This document shows, piece after piece, positions 39,901-52,069 of a DNA stretch of 64,000 nt. The stretch comes from Nematostella vectensis (taxonomy: Eukaryota; Cnidaria; Anthozoa; Actiniaria; Edwardsiidae), in contig NC_064036.1 of assembly GCF_932526225.1 (NCBI RefSeq), positions 15,555,181 to 15,619,180 of the forward strand, written 5' to 3'. The stretch's first letter is position 1. Every line of letters begins with the position of its first letter. The position numbers and the translations under genes were made by a program. The notes under the pieces are model-generated. The model was not told where the DNA came from, made no database searches, and saw only the letters and a program-made list of their open reading frames with translations.

Positions 39901-40324
39901 GGTGGGGTGGTCCCCATTGGACGAAAATTTTATAATGAATGTCCGCCACATTTTTATTCATGTCTTCCCCTCTCCTCTTGGTGACTGGCTATCCTTCACA
40001 TACTGGACCCTGACTACAACACACTGCGTGCATGTTATTCTAGGTTCCTCACCCTCCCTTTGCTCTTTGGACAAGTTTACGTTCGTCGGCCCCGCCCTCT
40101 ACAACCTGTCCTATGCTCGGTGGTACATGGAGTCGCTATTTGAAGTAGAAGCCAACCGATACCCCCGTGTGATGGCCCCTCTAGTATACGGCATCGCCGG
40201 CAGGAACGGCTACACCTTAAGGGATTACAACTTTGCTCTCTCCATGCTTTTCGTACTCGGAATCGGAACACGCATCTTAGCGTTCGTTGCGTTGTGCTTG
40301 TTGAACAGAGGCAAGCAGAAATGA
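27990..40324 (+). CDS. ABCG-type half-transporter with secreted Cys-rich N-terminal region, 20 exons, 967 aa
   Basis: Exons: 27990-28083, 29170-29355, 29734-29955, 30627-30712, 31022-31240, 31823-32034, 32572-32680, 32889-33020, 34414-34497, 34817-34927, 35023-35076, 35428-35525, 35601-35713, 36449-36653, 36993-37150, 37231-37388, 38007-38119, 38869-38993, 39605-39748, 40044-40324; phases close exactly. Order: signal peptide, Cys-rich extracellular region with CPEGYFC/CEKGYFC-type motifs, transmembrane helix near 284-306, nucleotide-binding domain, then a six-helix-type ABCG membrane domain. Visible: Walker A GPSGAGKT 400-407, Q-loop Q448, signature ISGGQ 508-512, Walker B LLFLDEP ending at 534, H-loop H566; all catalytic residues are intact. 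The extra N-terminal region matches the ABCG24/28-type subgroup known from plants and some invertebrates. Half-transporters dimerise to export lipids or other small molecules. Substrate unknown. Confidence 0.93.
30318..30445 (+). pseudogene. Tail end of a non-LTR retrotransposon ORF
   Basis: The frame reads [20 protein letters not shown] then [12 protein letters not shown] and stops. This W-N-x-L-P-x-x-I pattern is the usual C-terminal end of LINE reverse transcriptase ORFs. Only the last ~40 codons are present, in ABCG intron 3, next to a long G run and a GGCGCGTACCCAGG repeat (30160-30300). Confidence 0.7.
32997..34190. repeat. 37-bp minisatellite copying the exon 8 donor junction, ~31 copies
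   Basis: Each unit is CTCAGTGGCAAGGCGTACTA, CGGG, then GTAAGTCAACACG: the last 24 coding bases of ABCG exon 8 followed by its consensus donor. The true exon end is 33020, judged because exon 9 continues in phase from GGG. Many copies keep a perfect GGG|GTAAGT. Variants CCCAGTGGT, TTTCAGTGG and TAAGTAAACAAG form blocks. Confidence 0.97.
34535..34745. repeat. ~75-bp tandem repeat, three copies
   Basis: Three diverging copies of a unit with GTCGACATC, CCTATTAGTCATCAGATGT and TTACTAAATACCT, in ABCG intron 9. No exon sequence is included. Confidence 0.85.
36000..36448. repeat. 34-bp minisatellite copying the exon 14 acceptor junction, ~13 copies
   Basis: Each unit reads TCTCTCTATGTTTCCTAG then GCATGTTTCACAC: the polypyrimidine tract, the AG acceptor and the first bases of ABCG exon 14. 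The true exon starts at 36449, since only there does the reading frame continue ([12 protein letters not shown]). About 13 upstream copies keep CCTAG|GCATGTTT. Confidence 0.95.
37370..37815. repeat. Degenerate ~80-bp tandem repeat copying the exon 16 donor junction
   Basis: Exon 16 ends GCGCACTTAACACGGAG then GTACTATGAAACC. Downstream copies such as CTCTTATAACACGGAGGTAC (37730), AAAACCGAGGTACCGTGAAA (37574) and CACTAAACGCTGAGGTAGCG (37793) repeat the exon end and donor. They are separated by TTTTCCTTAAATTGTCCTGG-type spacers. Older and more diverged than the intron 8 array. Confidence 0.85.
38151..38421. mobile_element. 271-bp MITE with 7-bp target duplication
   Basis: Inverted ends CACGGGCTATAGGATAATTT and AAATTATCCTATAGCCCGTG share about 34 bases. 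ATCCTGG flanks both sides (38144-38150 and 38422-38428). No coding capacity. The 7-8-bp duplication would fit hAT-like transposition, but the ends do not identify the family. It lies in ABCG intron 17. Confidence 0.88.
38735..38866. repeat. ~48-bp tandem repeat before ABCG exon 18
   Basis: About three copies of ATTCCCTTTTTATATATTTT plus GTACCTAGTATTT run up to the exon 18 acceptor. Copies contain ACCTAG, a potential acceptor, but no exon sequence. Confidence 0.75.
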
Positions 40325-41631
40325 AGGGATGATTATACTGGGTGTGTCATCAATCATAAAAGCAATTGGCAATTGTAATATATACTCTGAGCAGTGCTCG
40401 TATCTTAACTAAATTAGGCTCATAAATCATGCTATTCTAGCTTTATGTGATTTTCTTTTTTTGTTTTTTTAATGTATTTCGAGTTTTTTTTGTAAGGGAC
40501 GGACCGTTAGAAAAGTGAAGGGGGGGGGGGGGGGGGTAAGGAACAAAAAAAATTCATACACGAAAAAAATGGAAAAAATGCATGTAGTCAAGACAAGACA
40601 AAAAAAATGCATTCAATGATTTAAAAAAATCCTGCACGTCTTTGAGACAAAGACAAACAAAATATTCACGACTGAAACCTCCCTACCCACCCCCCTTGCT
40701 CCCTTCCCCCACCCACCCCCCTTCATTTTTCCAATGGTACGTCCCTAAAAGGGGAAAGTACAGCCCATATGCGGCCTTTTTTATAGGGGGAAAAAAACTT
40801 GTATTTTCTCGCTATGGACCTCATATAAAGTTTTTATTTGCAAAACACTCCTAGTAGGTCACCTCGTGATCTTCTCTCAGTTTTCAATAACTCTCGTTAA
40901 TAATTTCCAACAGCTAAATCGCCAGCTGGCTTCACTCATTCAAAATCTTTTGAAGCGTTCTCATTGTTCAGCACTGAAATGGTTTTCAATCACGACACTT
41001 CTCCCACAAGGCGTTGACAATGCTAATTGTAATTCCGTTAGTTTGAAAGACGTAATCCCCCATCCTGTCTACAACAGGGTAACCATAGAAATGACAACAT
41101 GACTCACAAGCTAAAATCTTTTACTGCAAACCAAATATTTACAGTGGCTTATTTACAGATCGAATATGCAATTGAGAAAATTCACAGCAAATTGTATTTT
41201 GTAATTGAAATAAAAATGTACACCTTTAGAACATATTCAGTTACCATAGACGAAATCGCACAATCCATCCTAGGAAAGAATAATAAAAATCAGCGTTCTA
41301 CCATTGAGGTGGGAGGACAAGGGATGACTTATATCCATTGGGTATAACGGATTTATGGGAGCTGGATGGGGAGGATGTTATTGGGGGAGTATTAAGAAAT
41401 CGTTCACGGCTTTTGGGATCAGGTCCAGGAGCCAGTTGATAAAATTCATGATCCTGGTTGATATCTTTTTACATAAATAGAAGAATGAAGAATGGATGAA
41501 TAGAAGAACGAAGGATATAATGGAAATGGCACATGCCATAGTGTACAGGTTTTAGGTGGATTTCTCACCTCAAGTAAAACTCATAGCGGCCGCGGGTGGT
41601 GACGAGGCGTATCCAGTATCGTACCTCGGCG
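40325..41631. other. Intergenic between convergent ABCG and RNA-binding protein genes
   Basis: Tail-to-tail gap of 1.3 kb. It holds a G run (40518-40535) and C-rich patches (40680-40725), both probably from short repeats. No exon recognised. Confidence 0.35.
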
Positions 41632-44600
41632 TCACTGAACCGAACGAAATACCACCCTGTAACCAATCACATCACATCTTGCTTAGTCACGTGACTATGA
41701 CTGTACCCCATTGACTACAAAGTATAGACGAAGGTGAAGACAGGGTTTTCGTATATTGTTATTGACATCACAACGAAGTCGTTCTACTGTACCTCTCCCA
41801 TTCTTGTCTTGGCGAACTCTATTCTGATACCTCCCTTTTCTGAGCCAGGGTATAGATACCTAAAAACAAAGTTAAAACTTCAGTTACAAACATGAATCTA
41901 ACCAGAGGGGAAACGTTTTGCTTTCGTTTGCAAGAGGAGAGTTCGGGAGTATATGAGTAGCCTGCTCTAAATCTTTTAAGACATGTCATGTGTCGGTTCG
42001 CCATCTATGTGTTGTACTGGTCGAAGGAGGGTAAAAAGAGTTTCTTACAGTAGTAAACGCATACGAGCAACAAGCTAGGCTCTGGAGATGGGATGGGTGG
42101 AGATTCTGTTACATGTCACTAAGAACCCCCTAAGGCTTGGTTTTGCGCTTGCATCGCAAGTATTAAGGGGAATCTGAATTATCCCGTTCCTGTTTCTACG
42201 TACCCCTGGAACATATTCATTGCCTGGGTAGCGATGAACTCGTTATGGTACTCTACAAACGCTACCGGTCCGTTTCCTTTGTTGTGCATTTTAAGCCGCC
42301 GAAACCCTGGAACTCTGAAACAGAAATTATTTGTTATATCCTCTAGGGTTTCACAGCTCTCCATGCAACCTTATTACATTTCACACTGAGCTGGTAATGG
42401 TATCCCAAGAACAACTGCTAGTCTGTTTATGACCGTTATAGCACTACTCCAACCTTGGAAATGTTATGCCTCAGATCACAGGCTTACCAACCTCTCAGTC
42501 AGTCTCCAGTCAATCCCAGTAACAAGCTCGAATATTTTCACGATTGATCACCTCCTGTAATTGTCCTATAATTGTCTTATATCCTAGAATAAAGGTCACA
42601 ATAAACTCTCATTGCTTTGTGGTGTGTATTTATTCAGAATAAGCGGTATTTCTAACGTTTGAGCAGTTGAGGGTTCCGCGTTATATAGTAACGACAATTA
42701 TAGGACAATTACAGGAGGTGATCAATCGTGAAAATATTCGAGCTAAATACTGGGATTGACTGGAGACTGACTGAGAGGTTGGTAACCTGTGCTCAGATTA
42801 CAACTATAGCAACACAGAAAAAAAATCAACCTTGGAAATGCTATTCTTCACATTATAGCTATAACCCACACCAACCATGCAAATGCTATGTTTTACATTA
42901 CAGCTATAACACCACACCAATCATGCAAATGCTATGCCTCACATTACAGCTATAACACCACACCAATCATGCAAATGCTATGCCTCACATTACAGCTATA
43001 ATAACACCACACCAATCATGCAAATGCTATGCCTCACATTACAGCTATAACACCACACCAATCATGCAAATGCTATGCTTCACATTACAGCTATAATAAC
43101 ACCACACCAATCATGCAAATGCTATGCCTCACTTTATAGCTATAACACCACTCCAATCATGCAAATGCTATGCCTCACTTTATAGCTATAACCCACACCA
43201 ATCATGCAAATGCTATGTTTTACATTACAGCTATAACACCACTCCAATCATGCAAGTGCTATGCCTCACATTACAGCTATAACACCACACCAATCATGCA
43301 AATGCTATGCCTCACATTACAGCTATAACACCACACCAATCATGCAAATGCTATGCCTCACATCACAGCTATAACACCACACCAATCATGTTAATGCTAT
43401 GTTTTACATTACAGCCGATAACACCACACCAATCATGCAAATGCTATGCCTCACTTTATAGCTATAATAACACCACTCCAATCATGCAAATGCTATGCCT
43501 CACATTACAGCTACACCAACCTTGCGAACGTCTCGGTCAAGTCCTTTTCCGTGCAGTTCTTGTCGATGTTGGCGACAAAAAGGGTGCTGCACGGAGGGTT
43601 TCCCGCGGCGGCTGCGGCAGCTACTGCGGCCATCTGTTGCTGTAGTGTGAAAGTTGCTGCTGGTGATGATAGGGGGGATGGTAGGGGAGAAGGTAGGGGG
43701 GAGGGGAGGGGAGAATGTAGAGAGGCATATCCGGGATGATGCTGAAAATAACGGAATAAATGAAAATGAGTTTACATCATTCACTTGTTGTTCATCTTAT
43801 ATCATCGCATATTGTCCCAAGAATTTCTATAGGGTGACATACTAATGTTTTTCTTCTATTTACGTGGATGGAGGGACTTGAGATTAAATGCTAAAGAACT
43901 ATATCACATTTCGGCTAATTACATATCTTTCTATAAAGATTAACTTGTTGCACGATTTTTTTTTTATCTTCATCAAAGTTTTACTTATTTATTGGTGCAC
44001 CTTCTTTCCTAAGTATATCGCCTAAGGTAAATTCAATGGGGTACCTGTGGTGCATGCGCAGTGCGTACCTGGAGCTGCAGTGCAGTGGGGTGGTGATGCG
44101 CGAGATTGTGATGAGCAGAAACCGCCGCTGTCATTATATCGCTGAACAATGGACTACAAACAACCAATCACGTGTTACTCGTGTGGGAGGGCTGTGGTGA
44201 AGGCCTAGTGGGTGGTGGGTGAGCTGCACCGCTGAATTTTGTAGAATCCAGCGGGCGCCAAATTCAGTGAAACTATGTGTTAGTGCTATGGGATACCTGT
44301 GGTTAACATTTGAGTGATGGGCCTGAAATTGTTGAGCATTGACAGCGGACGCCATTATATCGTTGAAGTAAGGGCTATGAATGATAAATTAGTTACGTGT
44401 TATTACGGCGGACATATCGGCCATTATATCCTTATAAAATCATTATATCGAAACAAGGGTTATGAGTAGTGATTAGTCACGTGTTATGATGGTTACTGGA
44501 TTAGTAATATTGCACTTTTCTAAGCACATTGCTAATCGATTTAAAACGAAATCACTTAAAAACAAAGTATATATATCGTTTTTACTCATTTTTTTCCTTA

Positions 44601-47600
44601 CTCAGCTACTGTCTGTTTTTTTTATTTGCTGCTAGTAACACGCATACAGAATACACAGTAATAACGGACCAGTTCGCCCCATGACAGGTTCTCCAATAGG
44701 GTTCTGGATTCCGGATCCTAGTGTGTGGATTCCGGATTCCATGTCGGTTTTTTCTCGTGGATTCCGGATCCCAGCAGCATGGATTCCGGATTCCATATCT
44801 CATTTTTTCATGGATTCCGGATTCCATATCTCATTTTTTCATGGATTCCGGATTCCATATCTCATTTTTTTCATGGATTCCGGATCCCATATCTCATTTT
44901 TTCATGGATTCCGGATTACCTGTCATGGGGCGAGACCAGTGGTTTGGTTACATGATGGAGATGGTTTCATATAATGGGGAAACACAAACCCATTTAGTCT
45001 TCAAATGATAGGTACACAGGAAGTGTATCTCGCAACGGGTGGAAAGAGAAAGATGAGAAATTATGATATTGATGTATATAACTGTTAGCAAAAATTGCTA
45101 CTTATTTACTATAACAATAGAAATATTTGTCCGATTACGTTCTAACTTATATTTTTTTTTGCGGCTAGTTTGATATTTTTTTTAACATTTAGGGTGAATA
45201 TTTGAGTATGATAGGTTTTCATGCTATTCAAATACGAAAATATCAGAATGTACTTACGCCTGATAGGCCAAGCTTGGCTCGTGAGTGGGCGGGAAAAAGA
45301 ATGCATCATGCCCTCCTGTCAATCAAAATGCCAAATTACCAAAAGCTGCCAACAAAATATAATGGATGCCTCGCATATACAGCCAGTACTTAACTAAGTC
45401 TACTCGTCTAGGGAACACTTTATGAGCTGCGGCTGAGCTCCTCGGTTGACATGACGTGAAAAAAGAGGGTATTTGCGGAAAATTCGGCTTTCCCGTGGCC
45501 CACGGCATATAACGTGGTAATTCTCCCTTTACATAAAGGCCATTTCTTCTCAAACGAACTCTTCGCTTGTGCCAACTACTAGTTCGTTTCGATAGTAGGA
45601 TAGTAGCTTATCTCAGATCGAGTATGCACCTCTGACATGATGACCAAGCAAGCGCCCCCCCTCCCCCCCCTCCTCCTCGTTACGAAGGTGAAATAATGAC
45701 GCAAATGTTTGGGTCAACCCCCATCCACCTCCCTTGGCAGAAAGCTAGATGCGCCCTTGCATGCGAATCCCCCATCCTCATCCATCTCCCCCCCCCCCCC
45801 CCCCATCCCCACCCAGCTCCTTCCTTTCTTTCTCATTCCTTCTAATTTCCCCTTCTCTTTGTTAAGTCTCTACCGGCATATCTCAATAGATTATTCACCT
45901 GACATGAGGACGGACTGTCTGTTCACGGGCTTTGATACTTTGGTGTTAGACTTTGCAAATTCCAGCCTGAGTGTCTGTGAGACATCTGGATCAAATTGCA
46001 CCCCCTGTGAGCATAGAGAAGTCAGTCAATTTGGCAATTAGCCTAAAAGCAATACTGTCCCTCAGAATTCTGAATCGATTGAGGCTAGGAATAAATCTTG
46101 CAAAGTCGGGAAAACATTTTTTTTATTCATTCATAAAGAAGATGGAGCTAAAACATCAACCAAGTTTTAGAAATTTTGAAAAAATTTCCCCAACGAATTA
46201 TTAACAAACAGTGGGCAATGGTTTTACAGAAAACTTTTAACTCCCATAAACTATCACAAAGGATAAAGAAATATCAATAAACCCACCTGGAGTTCGGATT
46301 TTGCATCGGAAGCGCAGTCTTTGTTTTCGAACGTAACAAAAGCCACGGGCTGCAGAAAAGATAATTGAGCTTACCGACCAATGCACTCAAAACCAGCAAC
46401 CAAAAATACACTGGAAAGCAAACTAGAACTGCAAATTCTGAGAAATATGATACTTACTGAAGCTTTGCCCTGCAAACAAAGAAAGAAAGAATAAAGTCAA
46501 TAAGATTTGCTTATTTTTGTCTGTTTTTTCTTCGACAGATGAATTTGACGTAGTTTTATCTCCTACCTGTTTGTCAGTGAGTTTCAAAAGGGATCCCTCA
46601 TAGCCCTAGTAAAGGGAAAATATATCAATACACTCTTCTTTATTATACATAATTCTAAAAAATTTTCTATACCTATACACATTTCTAGTAACATTAAGCA
46701 AGATACTTAATACATTGGCAATTGTTTTTAATTGTAGATAAGTCTTATATTTTTTTCTTATATGCATACGTATGGAGTATGAAGACCTGAGTTTCTTCAT
46801 AGGTGTATCAGCATGCTTTTGTTTCTTGCAAAGAAAACGTATCCATATATGGTTTGTTATTACGCCAAAACTTCAATGAGTAAAATCCCATCAAATTCCT
46901 TGTTTTCAAAATAGGAGTCAGCTTAAGAAACAATGCGAAGAATTAGACCTTGTAGAAGCCATATTTTTCTCAGTTGGGGTGTAATTCAAACGCATCTTGT
47001 GTTATTTTTTTGCTTTAAAAATGCTATTGAAAACAAAAAAAAAATGCTTCTGTTCTTTAAAGAAAATCGGATAAAGATAAATTCCTCTAGCAAGATCAGA
47101 ACGCTTAAAGAAATACTTTTTCTGCTTTTTAGAGGTTTTAACACTTGAAAAATTTGTTCAACCGAATTTAAACAATAAAAGATAGGCACATCCATATTCA
47201 TGTTCACAAAAAATCTACATTTTCGTTATTCGTTATGTGCTTTCATAAAAAATGTTGCAATTTCACAGTAAAATTTCCTGATTTGGATAAGCTACTTTTG
47301 TATTTAAAGGAAGTATATTTTTCCTATATCAGACTTTAGCCAAAAGCCACTCCTTCAAAATGTTTACGTGGCGTGTCCTCAGACTTTGTCAGACAAGCAG
47401 GTGCCTTATTGATAAAATTTGAAATACTTTAAAAAGTTTTGGACTCTTAAGATTCCTGTCTGTAATAATCGCAAATGACCGTTTACCCCCCCCCCCCCCC
47501 AAAAAAAAAAAAAAAAGAAAATCAGGAAAATCGTTAGACAAGCATTTATTTTATATTTTTTGTATGCGCGACTCGCTAAATTCATCTTACTGTATATCTA

Positions 47601-49309
47601 ACTCATCCAAGGGTGAGTGAAACTCATCCAAGTGCTCTTGATCGGCTCACTAAATGATGTGCTTTCTGTTTGCCATCGTTAAAATACCTAATGCTTGCAC
47701 ATTTTAATTTAGGTTTGCTTGCAACTCTTGTCACTTCTCTACTTTTCAAAAAAAGCCAAAATACTTGGCTTTCTAAAAGAAATATTGGGGTGGTCGCATG
47801 TATGCTGAAACGCTAATTCAGATGCCCAAAACTGTTATTGTTACAAAAACCATTTACTCGTTAGCGCATCTTGGTAAATGGAATAGCAGAGCCAACAAAT
47901 TTCTATACAAAATGTGTTAATCATTAGTTGGAAAAAGGCTAATGCTATATTTTGAGTTCCAAAAGAAGCATAGCTAGATATTCTAAACGCAAATAGTCTG
48001 TTTTGTGAAAAGTGTCACGAACTTCTCAATCAATCAAACACCATGCCTAAAGCAATTCAACACGGAGAAGGGCTTAAGAATTCCTTTGTCCCCTACAACA
48101 CAGAGAATCCTTCAACCATTTCGGAAAAACTAAAAACGTTCTCTTCTATATCGCAATTACACTTGCGTAAAGAAAACGTCTTAGGACGCTACCGTTTACT
48201 TTGTTTTCGAGGAGGCAAGTATTTCAATGTGTAAAACCGCAAACTTCTCTTAACTGAGTTCCGGTCGGTTTGTTACCACAGTTGCCGAAATATCAAAGGT
48301 CAAGGCTCTCACGAATTGTGAGAAATTTGATAGATAATACCAAAGCAAGATTTGTAGGCAAAAACTGAATAATAGACTTGAATATGAGATCAGTATAAGT
48401 TGTAATTTATTCTAGTTTTGGAGGGGGGCAATACAATAATTAGCGCTTGAGCGAGCCCGAAAGACATAATCGACGTGTACAAATTTCTGCATGAATTCCA
48501 AACACTAATAATAATATCAATGACTTTTGAGTTACCCTTTGGTAGATCCGTCTAAATTTACTAAACCAAACAAATGTAGGATAAAGTTTTAGCCTCTTCA
48601 GTTGCTTTGTTTTACTGTTTGCATAAATAATGACGTTAACTACTTAGCTCTTCACTGTCGACAAATATTGGTTTGACCTGCGTCGTTGTCAAATGCTTAA
48701 CGGGTCTCGAGTTCCGCTGTTATATTTTGCTTATGGTTTTACCGCAATCTCATCTTAAAGAAATCAGCTGATTTTTATATCTTGACTTAACTCATTTTCG
48801 CTTTAATATTCATTCTATCTCTGTCAACAAGTTAACGCGTAAGTCGCGACCTCCTCTTCAAATCAGGTCCTTCTCGACACTATTACTGACACTCACTGAT
48901 ATTTTCTATCAGTAATCGTTTAGCACACTTACGATAAGTCCATGACAACTCAATGGCGCATGCAAAGCGATTTTTAGCTCGGATCTTTAACTCTATGCAA
49001 TTTTAATCAGTTAAAAGCATTACTGAAGTTCCAAACTTCTAAGTCTGAATTTCAAGTTCAGATCGGAAGCGTGAGTGCTCACCTTGAAGCTTCGGAACAA
49101 GAGATATACTTCCCTTGGCTTCACATCTAACGGTAGTCCGCTCACAAAAAGTGTCCTAACCTAAAAGAAAGAATAATAAACAAATTACTAGGGCGTGGAA
49201 TTACCGTAATTTTCTCAAACTTGCACATTATTTAATTCTCTGTCGGCAGAGAGTCAATTTTTAAAAAGTTTACCTCGTCGGCTTCCGGGCTTGACTTTGT
49301 GGTGTCCAT
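41632..49309 (-). CDS. Two-RRM RNA-binding protein of the MEC-8 / RBPMS / couch potato family (~296 aa)
   Basis: Exons in transcript order: 49309-49274, 49160-49083, 46605-46567, 46469-46458 (12-nt microexon), 46349-46287, 46004-45899, 45315-45258, 44141-44045, 43741-43521, 42314-42204, 41859-41793, then a stop TGA directly after an acceptor at 41634-41632 (last exon least certain). All phases close. RRM1 shows [20 protein letters not shown], then [22 protein letters not shown] and [13 protein letters not shown], the RBPMS/couch potato signature. A His/Ala/Pro-rich linker follows. RRM2 (from ~213) reads [31 protein letters not shown] and [12 protein letters not shown]. Vertebrate RBPMS has one RRM; nematode MEC-8 has two in this layout. 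Family members bind CAC-type RNA sites and control splicing or mRNA localisation. Its divergent neighbour is MNS1. Confidence 0.9.
42470..42798. mobile_element. Fold-back element with ~100-bp near-perfect inverted arms
   Basis: The left arm (about 42470-42576) and right arm (about 42693-42798) are inverted copies sharing CACGATTGATCACCTCCTGT, AATTGTCCTATAATTGTC and the CAGTCAGTCTCCAGTCAATC segment. The core is ~115 bp. It lies in an intron of the RRM gene at the edge of the 46-bp array. No target duplication was recognised. Confidence 0.88.
42826..43520. repeat. ~46-bp minisatellite related to an exon donor junction, ~15 copies
   Basis: On the plus strand the unit is ACACCAATCATGCAAATGCT, ATGCCTCACATTACAGCTAT, AAC. 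On the coding (minus) strand it aligns with the junction at 43521: TTCGCAAG|GTTGGTGTAGCTG versus TTTGCATGATTGGTGTGG followed by TAGCTGTAATGTGAG. Most copies have lost the GT; the outermost copies (42826, also 42451) keep CCAAGGTTG. Confidence 0.85.
44700..44925. repeat. ~31-bp minisatellite GGATTCCGGATTCC type
   Basis: About seven copies of ATGGATTCCGGATTCCATAT plus CTCATTTTTTC in an intron of the RRM gene. Parallel open frames here are repeat artefacts. Confidence 0.92.
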
Positions 49310-49473
49310 TAGAATTGCTTAGTGTGCTCCCGGATTGACTATAAAGTGGAGTGTCCGTGCTGAGGTGCAATTAGTCGGTTTGTTAGAGTGCCGATCGGTG
49401 TTTGCTCATATCCAGGCTCTTCAATTCGACCAGACCCAGCTGTGACTACGATCTCAAACACAACAGGTAGTAC

Positions 49474-49481
49474 GTGACGTC
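49474..49481. promoter_or_regulatory. CRE-like palindrome TGACGTCA
   Basis: The consensus CREB/ATF palindrome TGACGTCA sits inside GTACGTGACGTCACGACC, about 170 bases upstream of the RRM-gene ATG. Function is inferred from the motif alone. Confidence 0.4.
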
Positions 49482-50633
49482 ACGACCGGCGTGACATTCC
49501 AGGACTAGTCAAGCGCCGTCGGATGCTGTGATTGCCATGGTTACTGTGCTAATGACAGCGGGAGATCTGGGGCTGATGGTTCTGTCTTGATCACGGAATT
49601 CGAATCTCACTTTTCTAAAATAATGTACAAAATGCTTACGTTCTATGGAGGTTTTGCCCCCTAAGTAAAAATAACATCACTATATTAAAAACGATACCTT
49701 ATTTTGTCATTTCGATTAAAACAGTCGTTAGTTCATGTTGTGCGTAGCTAATAATTTGTTTCCTTTGTCCTGCAGATCGCTACGCTGGCCATGAATTTTA
49801 ATCTTCATATTATGACATTTGCTATGGTGACAAATGAAAGATGATACAAAAATATAATCCCATTTTTTTATTGCGACCAAAGACTGACTTTCACTAGATT
49901 CCTTGTTGTTGTTTTCCTTAAGATAGCTGCTAGATGTGATCGAGATTTTTTTTGTACCTGAAGTAAAGTTTCATTCCCTACCACTCGTGTGAAGACTGGA
50001 GCTTGTCATTCATTAAAGACCCTTGTTGAGGAATGCGCAATAACGCCCACACATTTGTAAGTGTCTGAAACTCTGTCCGGACTGGCAGTAATAAGTGTAG
50101 AAAATTAACGCAATGAAGCTATTATTTGTCCCAAAAAATGGTGGATTGTTTTAGATGAGAGGGTGCTTCATCCTTTAAAATAATGCACAATGGCGAAGTT
50201 TTAATGTGTATTATTATAACGTCCTGTTTCTACCTGGGAGATATCGAGCAGGCGCGAAGCCAGGATTTGATTTCATTTGCACAAATTAGTCGAGTCAGAC
50301 TGTTGAATGGCGTGGATGAAAAATTAAAGAAAAGCGTGCATGTAGCAGTTAATCGTTTTTTATAAGAACATATCTCATATAACGGTCAAGGAAGAGGCGC
50401 GGACTTCGCCAGCTAACAAAGGATGAAAAAAATACAGGTCTATTTGGGAGTCTTTGTTCAGGCTCGCAATGTCGCTGAGGCATCGTAATGCACGGGCGCA
50501 TTTCATCATAGTATGTACGGACATCAAAGTTGCGAATAAAAATAACGTTGTTTTGGGAACCGTTGTTTTTCTATCATTTAAAATGCATAAAATAAATAGA
50601 AGAAAATTAAGTGCGATAAGAAGTAAATATATA

Positions 50634-50766
<133 letters not shown>

Positions 50767-52069
50767 TTAAAGTTTATCAAATCATTCATTGACTGCAACC
50801 CCTCCCCCCAAAAAAAATAATCAAAATAAAACTAAAATGCAAAAAAAGAGATGTTGTAAGATGTTGTAATTACATGCCTGCATTGCAGAGGCAAGCGAAC
50901 TCCTACTCCATTCTCATTACATTTCTTGCATTGCATTTCGCGTTGAGTTATTTTTTGCATTTTGCTTTGAAAGTTATTACATTTCGCGTTAAGATTACAT
51001 TTTGCGGTGTAACAAGCCACATACTTTTGTTATTTTTCCGAGTAAACATTTATCTTTCTCCAAAAATCCAGAACTAATTCGGCTTCCTAGGCTATTGGGT
51101 GAGTACTTCAACCTTGCCAAGTTTCACCCAAAACTGTCGGTGCTCTAATGGTCACACTCTGATATACGGTTGTTTGTGACGAGGGTACCCAGCGGACCAA
51201 TAGCAGCCACTCAATGTAGGCTCGATATCCAGCTCGTATCGTATCTGTATATCCAGTCTGTGAGCCCGCAGTGTGGGGCCGATGAAGCCTAGCGACGACT
51301 GGATATAGAACCTACCACTCAATGATAACCGAGGCGAATAATTAATTATTAAACTACCTCCTTTTTTAAAAGCTTGGAAACATCTAAGCAGTAGACGCAG
51401 TAATCTTGCCTGCCTCAAATGTCAAATGTATTTGACAGACAAAGGGCCCTATCTGGGCTTTTATCCAATGTACACAGACGGTTTTGGGTACACAATATTA
51501 AAGGGACGCTCAGGTGGAGGACATTCGTACTACAAAACGCAATGGAACAGACAAGTAAAAAACTAAAAGCCAACGATCACACGTGTATCTTCAACAATAA
51601 TTTGCATCGCAGCTTTTATCAAGTAGTTCGTATTTGTTTGTATTTGTGGTTTAAAAAGGAATCCAACGACGGACTTTCCGCTATATCTACTTCAATACCT
51701 TCCTACTAGCACTTTTTAAACAACTTGTTCCCCTGAAGAAAAAAATGGTCCTTCATTTTATGAAAAGTAGCCTTATGAAACTGGATGATTTCCGATGTTT
51801 GGGCTCCCTGTGAGCACGCTAGTTGCCATGACGATATTTTGCAATGATGAGGGAGCCTGGTCACGAGCGCCAGAGAGAGGCTGTTGTTTGGTTACCGTCA
51901 CAAACATCCTGAGTTCACGAAGGTTTGCAAGATTTGAAACTGAAATCTTCGAAGAAACATACAATTTATCTCTACTTTGTCGAAATACTCAAGCCATAAA
52001 CGAAGTTTGAAGGCGATTTTATATTCTCTTCTAGATATATAGTGTATATTACGCCTAGGATTGAAAAAA

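Noticed and set aside
41570-41631. Extended last exon of the RRM gene reading VRYWIRLVTTRGRYEFYLR
   Set aside because: Needs an unusual acceptor inside GCCGAG; a stop directly after the better CAG acceptor is simpler. Not excluded without cDNA.
43500-43784. Minus-strand frame through the RRM2 exon reading [17 protein letters not shown]
   Set aside because: Shadow frame. The true frame of the same exon gives the RRM2 start ([13 protein letters not shown]) and matches the phases on both sides.
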